Assembly (NCBI GenBank): GCA_902525935.1
Contig: CABZJA010000001.1
Coordinates: 1 to 64,000, forward strand
Reading direction: 5' to 3'
DNA: 64,000 nucleotides
Origin: an uncultured Pelagibacteraceae bacterium
GTDB taxonomy: Bacteria > Pseudomonadota > Alphaproteobacteria > Pelagibacterales > Pelagibacteraceae
Notes under the pieces: generated by a model
Database searches by the model: none
What the model was told of the DNA's origin: nothing
The model's input: only the letters and a program-made list of their open reading frames with translations
Shown: positions 27,141-37,097 of the stretch, one piece after another
How positions within the stretch are numbered: position 1 is the stretch's first letter
Layout of the letters: each line of letters opens with the position of its first letter
Made by a program: the position numbers and the translations under genes

Positions 27141-28820
27141 ATGTTCTTAAAAATTTTTTGTTTTACAATATTAATTCTATATCAAACAAATCTCTATTCA
27201 AAATCAACAAATGAAAAAGAATTCAACCAGAAGTATCTATCAAATTATCTTTCGGCATTATTATCATTTGATAACCAGAAAAATAATGATGCTCTTAAGT
27301 TTTTTGAAAATTCAAAAATATTAATTCAATCACATGATAGTTTTTTGCAAGAATATGTATTTTCTTTACTTTTAGATGGACAGGTTAAAAAAGCAATTAA
27401 ACAGGTAAAATATTCTAATACTTCAATAGGAGGAGATTTTTTTGAGGGAAATTTATTATTACTTTTAGATAGCATTAATAAGAAAAAGTTTAAACAAGCA
27501 GCTTTGAAGCTAAAAAAATTAGAAAAGTTCAAAGAGGACGACTCATACAAATTTATAATTTATTCTAGCTTAAAAAGTTACATTGACCTTTTTATATATA
27601 AAAAATCTGACATTGTTGAGCAATTTGGAAAATTAGATTTGATAAACATGGCTTTTCAAAATTGTTATTTAAATTCCAAAAAAACTGAGACTTATTTTTT
27701 AAATTTAATTAACGATCCTCAAAGTGATTACTCTAGATACACTTTATTTTATTTGAGTAACGAAGTTTCTAATAATGACTTTGCAACAGCTGATAGCTTT
27801 GCCAATACAATAGACCCTTTGAGAAGTAGTTTGCTTATTTCACAAGTAAAAAAATGGATCGATGAAAAAAAATACGAAAAATTAACACAACATTTTTCAT
27901 GTCAAAATGAGAATGATATTTTGGCTGAATTTTTTTTCCTGATATCTAATTTTTATTCGTCTCAAAATAGATTTGATTACTCAAACATATATTTAAATAT
28001 ATCAAATTATTTAAATCCAAAATTTTATTTTAATTTATCTCTAATAGCTGAAAACTATCAGTCTAATAATAATTATGATCTAGCAAAAAAAACTTTTGAA
28101 AAATTTGATGATAAAGACGAAATATTTTTTTGGTATAAAACAAAGAAAATTGCAAGAATTATAGCAGAGGAAGAAAATTATGATGCAAGTTTGAACTATA
28201 TATTAAAAAATCTTGAAAAATTTAATAATAAATCGACAAAGATGATTTATGATTTGGCAAACATTTACAAAAACTTTAAAAAATATGATGAGGCTATAAA
28301 TTATTATACTTTAGCGTTAAAAAATTTGGATAAAGATTCTATGGCTTATGCAGATGTTCTTTATCGCAGAGGTGGAGCGTATGAAAGATTAAAAAATTAT
28401 GATTTGGCAGATAAGGATTTACTAAATTCTATTAAAATTAGACCTGATGAACCGTATACACTTAACTATCTCGCTTATAGCTGGTTAGAAAGAGGATATA
28501 AAATTGAAGAAGCAATAGAAATGTTAAATCAAGCTTACAAAGGGAAAGAAGAAGACCCTTACATAACAGACTCAGTTGGTTGGGGTTACTATTTGACAGG
28601 AAATTATATTGTAGCAGAAAAATATTTAAGAAAAGCTGTTGAATTGTTACCAAGCGATCCTGTTGCAAGTGATCATTATGGAGATGTTCTTTGGCAATTA
28701 AATAGAAAAATTCAAGCTAATTATTTTTGGAAAAGTGCTTTAAATAGCGATGAAGCAGATGAAGAACTAAAAATTAAAGTTAAGGAAAAAATATATAATG
28801 GCTTAAATAATAATTCTTAA
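27141..28820 (+). CDS. Exported TPR-repeat protein
   Basis: A 559-residue protein with an N-terminal signal-like helix (MFLKIFCFTILILYQTNLYS) and tetratricopeptide repeats, most regular from about residue 370 to 540 (KKYDEAINYYTLALKNL, AYADVLYRRGGAYERLKNYD, YLTGNYIVAEKYLRKAVELL). TPR repeats bind other proteins; the partner is unknown. The layout and the link to ispE match a conserved alphaproteobacterial arrangement. The stop TAA is directly followed by the ispE ATG. Confidence 0.85.
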   Translation: MFLKIFCFTILILYQTNLYSKSTNEKEFNQKYLSNYLSALLSFDNQKNNDALKFFENSKILIQSHDSFLQEYVFSLLLDGQVKKAIKQVKYSNTSIGGDFFEGNLLLLLDSINKKKFKQAALKLKKLEKFKEDDSYKFIIYSSLKSYIDLFIYKKSDIVEQFGKLDLINMAFQNCYLNSKKTETYFLNLINDPQSDYSRYTLFYLSNEVSNNDFATADSFANTIDPLRSSLLISQVKKWIDEKKYEKLTQHFSCQNENDILAEFFFLISNFYSSQNRFDYSNIYLNISNYLNPKFYFNLSLIAENYQSNNNYDLAKKTFEKFDDKDEIFFWYKTKKIARIIAEEENYDASLNYILKNLEKFNNKSTKMIYDLANIYKNFKKYDEAINYYTLALKNLDKDSMAYADVLYRRGGAYERLKNYDLADKDLLNSIKIRPDEPYTLNYLAYSWLERGYKIEEAIEMLNQAYKGKEEDPYITDSVGWGYYLTGNYIVAEKYLRKAVELLPSDPVASDHYGDVLWQLNRKIQANYFWKSALNSDEADEELKIKVKEKIYNGLNNNS

Positions 28821-29663
28821 ATGAAGTTTCATAAAATAAAATCTTTTGCAAAAGTAAACTTAACATTAAAAATTCTAAATAAATATTCAAATGGTTACCA
28901 TAAAATTGAAAGTTTAATATCTAAGATAAATTTGGCCGATGAGATTTTAATAAAAGAGATAAAAAGTTCAAAAAATAGAATATCGTTTAGTGGGAAATTT
29001 TCCTCAAATATCTCAAATACAAATACAATTTCAAAATTACTAAAAATCTTAAATAAACAAAATTATATTCAAAATAAAAAATTTAATATCAAAGTAAAAA
29101 AAAATATACCCCAGTCCTCTGGTATGGGAGGAGGATCAATGAATGCAGCATCCATTTTGAACTATTTATTTAAAAAAAGAATAATTAAAACTACAAAAAA
29201 TAATTTAATAAAAATTGCTAATAAAGTTGGTTCAGATGTAATTTTGGGTCTTTATGAGAGTCCAATGATACTACAAGGGCAAAATATAAGTAAAATAAAT
29301 AAAAAATTAAATTTTCATTTATTAATAATAAAGCCTAATTTTGGATGCTCTACTAAGATGATTTATGCAAAACACAAAGGATTTTCAAAGAGCCTTTTCA
29401 ATAAATCAAACAAGATTGACAGACAAGATCTATTAAAAGTTTCGAATAACGATTTAGAGAGAGCAGCTTTTAATAAATATCCAATTTTAAGAAAGATCAA
29501 AAGTTACTTGCAAAATTTAGATAATATTTACTTTGCAAATATGACAGGGTCGGGTTCTACTATAATTGGTTATTTTTTAACCAAAAATGCGGCAATAAAA
29601 GCTCAAAAAAAATTAAAAAATAAATATAAAAACTATTGGTGTATTTACTCTAAAACTATATAA
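28821..29663 (+). CDS. ispE: 4-(cytidine 5'-diphospho)-2-C-methyl-D-erythritol kinase
   Basis: A GHMP kinase of the MEP isoprenoid pathway. The ATP-binding loop is IPQSSGMGGGSMNAASIL (near residue 95), and the N-terminal SFAKVNLTLKIL and C-terminal MTGSGSTIIGYF motifs are typical. The 280-residue length is normal. Together with ispH it places two MEP steps in this window. Confidence 0.95.
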   Translation: MKFHKIKSFAKVNLTLKILNKYSNGYHKIESLISKINLADEILIKEIKSSKNRISFSGKFSSNISNTNTISKLLKILNKQNYIQNKKFNIKVKKNIPQSSGMGGGSMNAASILNYLFKKRIIKTTKNNLIKIANKVGSDVILGLYESPMILQGQNISKINKKLNFHLLIIKPNFGCSTKMIYAKHKGFSKSLFNKSNKIDRQDLLKVSNNDLERAAFNKYPILRKIKSYLQNLDNIYFANMTGSGSTIIGYFLTKNAAIKAQKKLKNKYKNYWCIYSKTI

Positions 29664-29695
29664 AGCTTTTTTTTTGTGTTATACGAAAAACATCT

Positions 29696-29770
29696 TGGGG
29701 TGTAGCCAAGTGGTAAGGCAGCGGTTTTTGGTACCGCCATTCCTAGGTTCGAATCCTAGCACCCCAGCCA
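29696..29770 (+). tRNA. tRNA-Gln (anticodon UUG)
   Basis: The acceptor TGGGGTG pairs over seven bases with CACCCCA, followed by discriminator G and an encoded CCA. The anticodon stem GCGGT/ACCGC holds the loop TTTTGGT, giving UUG, which reads glutamine codons. The T arm TAGGTTCGAATCCTA has the normal TTCGAAT loop. The D arm contains GCCAAGTGGTAAGGC. Three bases after the CCA begins the ATG of cca. Confidence 0.96.
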
Positions 29771-29773
29771 TTT

Positions 29774-31045
29774 ATGAAAGCATTACTTAAAAAAATTTTT
29801 CAAAACAAAAAAATTTCAAGCGATAAAGATCTCAAATTTGAAGATTTAAAAAATAATACAGGATTATATAAAATATTTGGTGCAATAAATAAATACAATG
29901 AAACTAGCGAGATTAGATATGTTGGTGGTTGTGTAAGAAAAATTTTAAATGATGAAAAAACAGATGATATCGACCTTGCAACTAATTTAACTCCCGATCA
30001 GGTTAAGCAATGCTTAGATAAAAACCAAATAAAATTTTTTGAAACAGGAATTGAACATGGCACAATCACAGCAGTAATTGATGATCAAAATTTTGAAATT
30101 ACAACATTAAGAAAAGATGTAAAAACAGATGGAAGGCATGCTGTCGTAGAATATACAACTAATTGGAAGGAAGATTCATTAAGGAGAGATTTTTCAATAA
30201 ATTCAATATATTCAGATTTAGAAGGGAATCTGTATGATCCAAATTTTGGTTATAAAGATTTAAATGTTGGAATAATTAAATTTATTGGTGATCCAGAAAC
30301 TAGAATCAAAGAAGATTATTTAAGAATTATTAGATATTTAAGATTTTATACTGAATATAGCAAAATCGATCATGAAATTAATATTATAAAAATCATTAAA
30401 AAAAATATTGAAGGTTTGGGAAAAATATCAAAAGAAAGACAATTCAGTGAATTAAAAAAAATTCTCAAATTGGATAACTTTTTAAAGTTATTTAAAAATA
30501 AAACCTCTTGTGAATTATTTGCATTAATTTTCCCTCAACTAAAAAATTTTAAAAAATTGAGCAAGTTATTAAAATCACAAGAAAAGATATTAAAAAATAA
30601 AAGTTTAAATTTCGTAATTTCTTTTCTTGTAATCGATGAAACCGACAATTCTGACTATTTTGTATATAAATATAATTTACCCAATGATTTAAAAAATAAA
30701 ATTAATTTTCTAAAAAATAATTCGCTCAATAAAGATAGTACTGAAGTTTTTAATAAGAAAGAATTACAAAAAATATTTTATTATGAGGGTAAATCTAGCA
30801 CAATAGATTTAATTGATTTCAATTTGTTATATTTTAAACAAAGTAAAAAACTTTCAGAATTAAAAAATTATTTTGAAAAATTAGATAAACCGGAATTTCC
30901 AATAAAAGCTCAGTTATTAATAAATGATTATGGATTAAAGGAGGGAAGGGAATTGGGTCAAAAATTAAAAAATTTAGAAATGAAATGGATTGAAAATAAT
31001 TTTAATTTATCAAAAAAAGATATGGAAAAAGTTTTATCAAATTAA
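29774..31045 (+). CDS. cca: CCA tRNA nucleotidyltransferase/poly(A) polymerase family
   Basis: A class II nucleotidyltransferase of 423 residues. The head has [11 protein letters not shown] and the metal-binding [13 protein letters not shown] (near residue 55), followed by [11 protein letters not shown] and the tail helices. The family adds or repairs the CCA end of tRNAs; some members are poly(A) polymerases and sequence alone does not decide. It is placed directly behind tRNA-Gln. Confidence 0.93.
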   Translation: MKALLKKIFQNKKISSDKDLKFEDLKNNTGLYKIFGAINKYNETSEIRYVGGCVRKILNDEKTDDIDLATNLTPDQVKQCLDKNQIKFFETGIEHGTITAVIDDQNFEITTLRKDVKTDGRHAVVEYTTNWKEDSLRRDFSINSIYSDLEGNLYDPNFGYKDLNVGIIKFIGDPETRIKEDYLRIIRYLRFYTEYSKIDHEINIIKIIKKNIEGLGKISKERQFSELKKILKLDNFLKLFKNKTSCELFALIFPQLKNFKKLSKLLKSQEKILKNKSLNFVISFLVIDETDNSDYFVYKYNLPNDLKNKINFLKNNSLNKDSTEVFNKKELQKIFYYEGKSSTIDLIDFNLLYFKQSKKLSELKNYFEKLDKPEFPIKAQLLINDYGLKEGRELGQKLKNLEMKWIENNFNLSKKDMEKVLSN

Positions 31046-31518
31046 ACGTATTTTACGTCTACTATCTCAAAATTTTTTGTCCCTGCTGGTGTATTTATCC
31101 CTACAAGATCCCCTTTGTTTTTACCTATGAGACCTTTTCCTATTGGTGATTGAAAATAAAGAAGCTTTTGTTTTAGATCTGCCTCGTCTTTACCAACAAT
31201 TTTGTAATTTATTTTTTCATTTGTATCTAAATTTTGTAGGTAGACTGTTGATCCAAATATAACTTTTCCATCATTACTAATCTTGGTGATATCAATTACA
31301 TTTGCTCTCGCAATTAAATCCTCAACTTCCTGGATTCTTCCCTCGTTATGTGATTGCTGTTCTTTTGCAGCATGATATTCAGCATTTTCTTTCAAATCTC
31401 CATGTGATCTTGCTTCAGCAATGGCTGCAACAATTTCGGGTCTCTTTTTTTCTTTTAAAAAAATTAATTCACTTTTTAATTTTTCTAATCCTTCAGTAGT
31501 AATTGGTTCTTTATCCAT
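31042..31518 (-). CDS. greA: Transcription elongation factor GreA
   Basis: A 158-residue factor that rescues backtracked RNA polymerase. An N-terminal coiled-coil hairpin carries the tip acidic residues ([18 protein letters not shown]), and the C-terminal FKBP-like domain ends in [15 protein letters not shown]. Length is normal. It overlaps the end of cca by four bases on the opposite strand and follows hemF on the same strand. Confidence 0.96.
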   Translation of the reverse strand: MDKEPITTEGLEKLKSELIFLKEKKRPEIVAAIAEARSHGDLKENAEYHAAKEQQSHNEGRIQEVEDLIARANVIDITKISNDGKVIFGSTVYLQNLDTNEKINYKIVGKDEADLKQKLLYFQSPIGKGLIGKNKGDLVGINTPAGTKNFEIVDVKYV

Positions 31519-31521
31519 AAT

Positions 31522-32346
31522 TTACCATTTAGCTGTTGGTGGTAATGACATGAGTATAGCTTCAACATTTCCACCAGTTTGTAAACCAAATTTTGTCCCC
31601 CTATCATGTAATAAATTAAATTCAACATATCTACCTCTTTTTTTGAATTGGACTTCTTTATCTTTAATTGTCCAATTTAATTTATTTTTTTTCTCAATTA
31701 TTTCATTAGAAATATTTTTAAAACTTATTCCTACTTCTCTAACAAAAGAAAAATCTTTTTCCCAATTATTTTTTTTATAATCAAAAAAAATTCCGCCAAT
31801 ACCTCTCGGCTCTTTCCTATGTGGTAAATAAAAATATTCGTCACACCACTTTTTATATTTTTTATAATAATTTCTGTTGTGTTTATCACATGATTTTTTT
31901 AGTTCTGAATGAAACCAATTTTCTAATTTCTTATCTTTCATACAAGGCGTAACATCCATTCCACCTCCAAACCAACCAAATGAAGTAACTATATATCTTG
32001 TATTAAAATGCATTGCAGGTACATGAGGATTTTTCATATGCATAACAACAGATATTCCAGATGCCCAAAATTTAGAACTCTTTTTAGTGCCTGGAACTTT
32101 ATTTTTAAATTCATTTGAAAATTTTCCATAAACCTCTGAAAAATTTACTCCTACTTTGTCAAAAATTTTACCATTTTCTAAAATTCTGTATTGTCCGCCG
32201 CCTTCATCATTACTTTTACTTCTGTTCCAATTTGTATTTTTAAATCTAGTTTTATTACCTTCTTTTTCCTCTATTTCTCTACAAAGTACTTCTTGCAAAG
32301 TTTTAAACCAATTTTTTGCTAATTTCTTTTTTATGTATTGATCCAT
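31522..32346 (-). CDS. hemF: Oxygen-dependent coproporphyrinogen III oxidase
   Basis: A 274-residue heme biosynthesis enzyme converting coproporphyrinogen III to protoporphyrinogen IX with O2. Signatures are SVVMHMKNPHVPAMHFNTRY, WFGGGMDVTPC, LPHRKEPRGIGGIFFD and FNLLHDRGTKFGLQTGG. It is adjacent to trmL with no gap. It supports the aerobic respiratory chain coded around it. Confidence 0.96.
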   Translation of the reverse strand: MDQYIKKKLAKNWFKTLQEVLCREIEEKEGNKTRFKNTNWNRSKSNDEGGGQYRILENGKIFDKVGVNFSEVYGKFSNEFKNKVPGTKKSSKFWASGISVVMHMKNPHVPAMHFNTRYIVTSFGWFGGGMDVTPCMKDKKLENWFHSELKKSCDKHNRNYYKKYKKWCDEYFYLPHRKEPRGIGGIFFDYKKNNWEKDFSFVREVGISFKNISNEIIEKKNKLNWTIKDKEVQFKKRGRYVEFNLLHDRGTKFGLQTGGNVEAILMSLPPTAKW

Positions 32347-32823
32347 TTACCCTAACTGTCTTATAAATTCTGAAACTCCTATGGCAACGGATATTGAAAT
32401 GTTTAACGATCTTTTACTTTTAACCATCGGAACCTTAATTCTTTCATTAACCTTAGAGTGCACATCTTCAGGAACACCCGCACTTTCTCTGCCAAAGAGT
32501 AATATGTCATTATGTTTAAATTTAAACTTTGTATAAACTTTGCTTGCTTTTGTCGTCATTAAAACTACTCTATTTTTGCTATTTTCATCAAAGAATTCTT
32601 TAGGGCTCTTGTAAAATTTTATCTCACTGTAAACTAAGTAATCCATAACAACTCTCTTGAACCTTTTATCGTTAAATAAAAACCCACAAGGTTCTATGAT
32701 TTCTAAACTAGCCCCTAGGCAAGAACAAGTTCGAATAATTGAAGCTGTATTTTGAGGAATATCTGGTTGATATAAAGCTACTTTTAGACCGTGTTTTAAT
32801 GGTTTCTGTGTCATTGTTACCAT
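32347..32823 (-). CDS. trmL: tRNA (cytidine(34)-2'-O)-methyltransferase TrmL
   Basis: A small SPOUT methyltransferase of 158 residues. The trefoil-knot motifs are VALYQPDIPQNTASIIRTC near the N-terminus, DILLFGRESAGVPEDV in the middle and RSLNISISVAIGVSEFIRQ near the C-terminus. The enzyme methylates the wobble base of certain tRNA-Leu. A second in-frame ATG lies three codons in. It starts divergently from petA with a 60-base gap. Confidence 0.92.
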   Translation of the reverse strand: MVTMTQKPLKHGLKVALYQPDIPQNTASIIRTCSCLGASLEIIEPCGFLFNDKRFKRVVMDYLVYSEIKFYKSPKEFFDENSKNRVVLMTTKASKVYTKFKFKHNDILLFGRESAGVPEDVHSKVNERIKVPMVKSKRSLNISISVAIGVSEFIRQLG

Positions 32824-32842
32824 AGAAATATCTCTTTTTTAT

Positions 32843-32858
32843 TATATGAAATCATATA
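32843..32858. promoter_or_regulatory. 16-bp dyad in the trmL-petA divergent spacer
   Basis: TATATGA-AA-TCATATA is a perfect 7-2-7 inverted repeat in the 60-base spacer between trmL and the bc1 operon. Position and symmetry fit an operator or a -10 region shared by the divergent promoters. AT-rich composition makes chance possible. Confidence 0.35.
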
Positions 32859-32883
32859 TTAGCAACTATATAGATTATTAATA

Positions 32884-33405
32884 ATGTCAGATCAAAAAGA
32901 CGAAAAAAAGACTGAAAGAAGAGATTTCTTGTTTACAGCTACAGCCGCTGCTGGTGTTGTTGGAGTAGGTGCTGCAGTTTGGCCACTAGTAGACCAGATG
33001 AACCCTGATGCATCTGTGAAGGCATTAGCTAGTACGGAAGTAGATGTGAGTTCAATGCAACCCGGACAGTCTTTAACAGTTCTTTGGAGAGGTAAACCAG
33101 TTTTTATTAAAAGAAGAACTGAAGATGAAATTAAAAAAGCGAGAACAGTTGATATTAATGATCTTAAGCATCCTGAAAAAGACGAAGATAGAGCAAAAAA
33201 TCCTGAATGGTTGGTGATGCTTGGAATTTGTACTCATCTTGGATGTGTACCATTAACTGACAAAGGTGATTATGATGGTTGGTTTTGCCCTTGTCATGGT
33301 TCTCATTACGATACATCTGGCAGAATTAGAAAAGGACCGGCTCCAACTAATATGGAGATACCTAAATACGAATTTGTAAATACTAACACAATTAAGATTG
33401 GATAA
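32884..33405 (+). CDS. petA: Ubiquinol-cytochrome c reductase Rieske iron-sulfur subunit
   Basis: A 173-residue protein with a twin-arginine-type start ([20 protein letters not shown]) that also forms the membrane anchor. The [2Fe-2S] ligands are in [11 protein letters not shown] (Cys, His) and [11 protein letters not shown] (Cys, Cys-His). It transfers electrons from quinol to cytochrome c1. It is the first gene of petABC. Confidence 0.97.
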   Translation: MSDQKDEKKTERRDFLFTATAAAGVVGVGAAVWPLVDQMNPDASVKALASTEVDVSSMQPGQSLTVLWRGKPVFIKRRTEDEIKKARTVDINDLKHPEKDEDRAKNPEWLVMLGICTHLGCVPLTDKGDYDGWFCPCHGSHYDTSGRIRKGPAPTNMEIPKYEFVNTNTIKIG

Positions 33406-33407
33406 AT

Positions 33408-34679
33408 ATGAGTGATCACGAATACACGCCTAGTTCAAAATTTGGTAAATGGTTTAATGATAGACTGCCTTTGCTTACATTGGCAAATCACTTAACAGAT
33501 TACCCTACACCAAAAAACTTAAATTACTGGTGGACTTTTGGTGGAATATTAACTTTTTGCTTAATTACCCAAATAGTTACAGGATTAGTTTTGGCTATGC
33601 ACTACATTGCTCATGCAGATATGGCTTTCAGCAGTGTTGAACATATAATGAGAGATGTGAATTATGGATGGTTGTTAAGATATGTTCACGCAAATGGTGC
33701 TTCTATGTTTTTCCTAGCAGTTTATATTCATATTTTTAGATCTTTATTTTATGGATCATATAAATCTCCTAGAGAAATTATTTGGATACTTGGAATTATA
33801 ATTTATCTGCTAATGATGGCAGCTGCTTTTATGGGATATGTTCTTCCTTGGGGACAAATGAGTTTTTGGGGAGCAACAGTAATAACTAATTTATTTAGTG
33901 CAATTCCACTTGTGGGGGAGAGTATAACAACTTGGCTATGGGGAGGTTACTCAGTTGACAATCCAACTCTAACAAGATTTTTTACTCTTCATTACTTGAT
34001 ACCATTTTTAATACTAGGGCTTGTAGTACTTCACATATGGGCATTACATGTTCCTGGAAATAACAATCCAGTTGGTATTGATATTAAAAAACCTTCTAAA
34101 GATACAGTTCCGTTTCATCCATACATCGTAATTAAAGACGCTTTTGCGTTATTAATGTTTTGTATTGTTTTTGCGTTGTTTGTGTTTTATCAGCCAAATA
34201 TTTTAGGACATGCTGATAATTATATCGAAGCAGACCCACTTGTCACTCCTGCTCATATAGTTCCTGAGTGGTATTTATTACCTTTTTATGCGATCTTAAG
34301 ATCTGTTCCTGATAAACTTATGGGTGTTGTTGCAATGTTGTCAGCTATTTTAATTTTAGCTGCTTTACCCTGGTTGGATACGTCAAAAGTTAGATCGGCG
34401 GTTTTTCGACCGTTATTTAGACAGTTCTACTGGATATTGGTAGCTGATGTTTTAATTCTAGGATATGTAGGGGCGATGCCAGCTGAAGGATTGTACTTGT
34501 TAATTGCAAGAGTTGCTACAGCGTATTACTTTGCGCATTTTTTAATTATTCTTCCAGTTTTAGGATGGAAAGAAAAAACTACCCCGCTGCCTTTGAGTAT
34601 TACCGAGCCAGTTTTAGGTGGCTCACCAAATTTAGCTGCAGCAAGGAGTGATGAAAAAATAGAAAAAACAATAAAGTGA
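33408..34679 (+). CDS. petB: Cytochrome b subunit of the bc1 complex
   Basis: A 423-residue subunit with eight membrane helices holding the bL and bH hemes and both quinone sites. The four heme His residues sit in the second and fourth helices (for example [19 protein letters not shown] and [18 protein letters not shown]). The Qo motif appears as [16 protein letters not shown]. It lies two bases after petA, and its stop overlaps the petC GTG start (GTGA). Confidence 0.97.
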   Translation: MSDHEYTPSSKFGKWFNDRLPLLTLANHLTDYPTPKNLNYWWTFGGILTFCLITQIVTGLVLAMHYIAHADMAFSSVEHIMRDVNYGWLLRYVHANGASMFFLAVYIHIFRSLFYGSYKSPREIIWILGIIIYLLMMAAAFMGYVLPWGQMSFWGATVITNLFSAIPLVGESITTWLWGGYSVDNPTLTRFFTLHYLIPFLILGLVVLHIWALHVPGNNNPVGIDIKKPSKDTVPFHPYIVIKDAFALLMFCIVFALFVFYQPNILGHADNYIEADPLVTPAHIVPEWYLLPFYAILRSVPDKLMGVVAMLSAILILAALPWLDTSKVRSAVFRPLFRQFYWILVADVLILGYVGAMPAEGLYLLIARVATAYYFAHFLIILPVLGWKEKTTPLPLSITEPVLGGSPNLAAARSDEKIEKTIK

Positions 34680-35458
34680 GAAAGTTAAAAAATATTTTTT
34701 TTGTATTAATATTCTCAGTTATAGTACTAAATTCATCTAACTCTGCTGAAAAGTCACCTCCTTTTTTAGAGACTAAATGGACTTTCAAAGGTCTATTTGG
34801 AAAATTTGATAGAGCATCATTACAAAGGGGATATCAAGTATATACAGAAGTATGTGCATCTTGCCATTCTATGAAATATTTAACCTATAGAAATTTAGCA
34901 GAAAAGGGTGGACCAGAATTTTCTGAATTAGAGGCCAAAGCAATAGCTGCAAGTTTTGAAGTAACAGATGGCCCGAACAGCACTGGAGAAATGTTTGTAA
35001 GACCAGCCAAATTATCTGATAAATTTGTGATGCCATATGCTAATGAGCAAGAAGCTAAAGCTGCTAATGGCGGTGCTTATCCACCAGATATGTCTGTTCT
35101 AGTTAAGGCAAGAAAAGGCGGAGCAGATTATATTTATTCCTTATTGTTAGGATATTCTGAACCACCAGAGGGTGTAGAACTTGATGATGGTGTTTATTAC
35201 AATAAGTACATGTATGGTAATAAAATTAAAATGCCAGCTCCTTTATCTGATGATTTAATTGAGTATACAGATGGAACAAAAGCTACAGCTGAGCAACTGT
35301 CTAAAGATGTTACAAATTTTCTAATGTGGTCAGCAGAACCACATTTAGAGCAAAGACATAAAACAGGATTTAGAGTTATAGCTTATTTGATAATATTGAC
35401 TGTATTGGTTTACTTTACAATGAAGAAGATATGGTCACGTGTTGAACCTAAAGTTTAG
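34676..35458 (+). CDS. petC: Cytochrome c1
   Basis: A 260-residue subunit with a signal peptide, the c-type heme motif [12 protein letters not shown] (near residue 62), a heme-ligand Met in the [10 protein letters not shown] region and a C-terminal membrane anchor ([18 protein letters not shown]). GTG at 34676 is the start and couples to petB through GTGA. The last 24 bases overlap the 3' end of ychF on the other strand. Confidence 0.95.
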   Translation: MRKLKNIFFVLIFSVIVLNSSNSAEKSPPFLETKWTFKGLFGKFDRASLQRGYQVYTEVCASCHSMKYLTYRNLAEKGGPEFSELEAKAIAASFEVTDGPNSTGEMFVRPAKLSDKFVMPYANEQEAKAANGGAYPPDMSVLVKARKGGADYIYSLLLGYSEPPEGVELDDGVYYNKYMYGNKIKMPAPLSDDLIEYTDGTKATAEQLSKDVTNFLMWSAEPHLEQRHKTGFRVIAYLIILTVLVYFTMKKIWSRVEPKV

Positions 35459-36508
35459 AACATCCCCATCTTTAACGATATAATCTTTACCTTCCAATCT
35501 CATTTTGCCGTTTTCTCTTGATTTTAACCAACCACCACTACCAACGAAATCTTGATAAGACACAGTTTCTGCTCTTATAAAACCTTTTTCAAAATCTGTA
35601 TGAATTATACCTGCTGCTTGAGGTGCCATACAATTTTTGTTAATTGTCCAAGCTCTCGTCTCCTCAACTCCTGAAGTAAAAAAAGTCTCTAAAGATAAAA
35701 GGTCATATCCTTTTTTGATTAATAAATTTAATCCAGTATCATCAACGTTAATCATTTTCATATAGTTTTTTCTTTCTTCATTTTCTAGTTCATTTAATTG
35801 ATTTTCTATTTCAGCTGAAATAGTTAGAGTGTTTTTAGAACCATATTTTTCAGTAAAACTTTTTGTATAATCGTTGCCTTTATCAATGCTATTTTCATCA
35901 ACATTACAAACATACAGTTTAGGCTTTATTGACAATAATCCTGACAGTCGAATATCTTTTTTATCAAATTCATCGTATAATTGATTTATATCATTGTTAT
36001 CATTAATTAAATTCTGGGCTCTCTCTAGAATTTGGTTTTGATTTTCATCATTATTTTTTTTATTTTTCTTGTCTAGTCTTTTTTGAATAGATTCCAAATC
36101 AGCTAAAGACATTTCTGTTTCAATTATTTCTAAATCTCTAATTGGATCAACTGTTTGATTTACATTCTGAATATCATCTGAGTCAAAACATCTAATTAAA
36201 TGAATAACAGCGTCTACTTCTCTTATATGGGATAAGAATTTGTTACCTAATCCTTCACCTTTAGAGGCTCCCTCTACTAATCCTGCTATATCAACAAAAG
36301 ATATAGTAGTGTTTATTTTTTTTTTTGAATTAGAAATTTTAACTAATTCATCTAACCTATAATCTGGTACAGGAACTACGCCTATATTTGGATCTATCGT
36401 ACAGAAAGGAAAATTTGCTGCTTGAGCTTTACTTGAATTTGTAAGTGCATTAAATAAAGTAGATTTACCAACATTTGGTAAACCAACTATACCACATTTA
36501 AAACCCAT
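35435..36508 (-). CDS. ychF: Redox-regulated ATPase YchF (Obg family)
   Basis: A 357-residue P-loop ATPase of the Obg family associated with ribosomes. The N-terminal motifs are GIVGLPNVGKSTLFNALT, FVDIAGLVEGASKGEGLG and a coiled-coil insertion of helices. The C-terminal TGS domain ends in [12 protein letters not shown]. The stop TGA at 35437-35435 is inside the petC coding region. It follows pth with no gap. Confidence 0.96.
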   Translation of the reverse strand: MGFKCGIVGLPNVGKSTLFNALTNSSKAQAANFPFCTIDPNIGVVPVPDYRLDELVKISNSKKKINTTISFVDIAGLVEGASKGEGLGNKFLSHIREVDAVIHLIRCFDSDDIQNVNQTVDPIRDLEIIETEMSLADLESIQKRLDKKNKKNNDENQNQILERAQNLINDNNDINQLYDEFDKKDIRLSGLLSIKPKLYVCNVDENSIDKGNDYTKSFTEKYGSKNTLTISAEIENQLNELENEERKNYMKMINVDDTGLNLLIKKGYDLLSLETFFTSGVEETRAWTINKNCMAPQAAGIIHTDFEKGFIRAETVSYQDFVGSGGWLKSRENGKMRLEGKDYIVKDGDVLNFRFNT

Positions 36509-37069
36509 TTAATTATTGTTAACTTTGCTTGAGAATAAATCTAATCTTTTATCTATTAAAATAGCAATAGAGTCTATTATATTATGAGTAATTTTTTCTA
36601 AGTGTTCTTGTTCATCATCAGAAAAATCATTTAAAACAAAATCTGATACAGACATTTTATTCTCTGGCTTTCCAATCCCGATCCTCACTCTTGAATAGTC
36701 TTTTCCAATAAATTTATCAATTGAAGCAACTCCATTGTGACCTGCACTTGATCCACCAAATTTTGCCTTTATTTTTCCAAACTCTACATCTAGATCATCA
36801 TGGAAAACAATAACATCTTCTGCATCTATTTTGAAATACTCAAGCAATTCTCTGATACATATCCCTGAGTTGTTCATGAATGTCAGAGGTTTGATGGCAT
36901 AAATTTTCTTTTCTCCAATATTACCTGTTGTAAGCAAACCCTTAAACTTTGGTTTTTGCTTTGAAAGACCATATTTTTGATTTATGGCATCTACAATTTT
37001 AAAACCTATATTATGTCTATTATTATGACTGTTTGGGGTTGGATTGCCCAAACCTACGAGTAACAACAT
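36509..37069 (-). CDS. pth: Peptidyl-tRNA hydrolase
   Basis: A 186-residue enzyme that recycles peptidyl-tRNA. The catalytic His is in NSHNNRHNIGFKIVD (near residue 20), with LTFMNNSGICIREL, VFHDDLDVEFGKIK and GGSSAGHNGVASI typical of the family. It lies between rplY and ychF, the classical order rplY-pth-ychF. Confidence 0.97.
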   Translation of the reverse strand: MLLLVGLGNPTPNSHNNRHNIGFKIVDAINQKYGLSKQKPKFKGLLTTGNIGEKKIYAIKPLTFMNNSGICIRELLEYFKIDAEDVIVFHDDLDVEFGKIKAKFGGSSAGHNGVASIDKFIGKDYSRVRIGIGKPENKMSVSDFVLNDFSDDEQEHLEKITHNIIDSIAILIDKRLDLFSSKVNNN

Positions 37070-37097
37070 TTTAATTTATTATTATTTTCACAGATTA

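Noticed and set aside
29655-29680. AAAGCTTTTTTTTT after ispE as an intrinsic terminator
   Set aside because: A T run is present but there is no adequate stem before it; it could still lower transcription before the tRNA.
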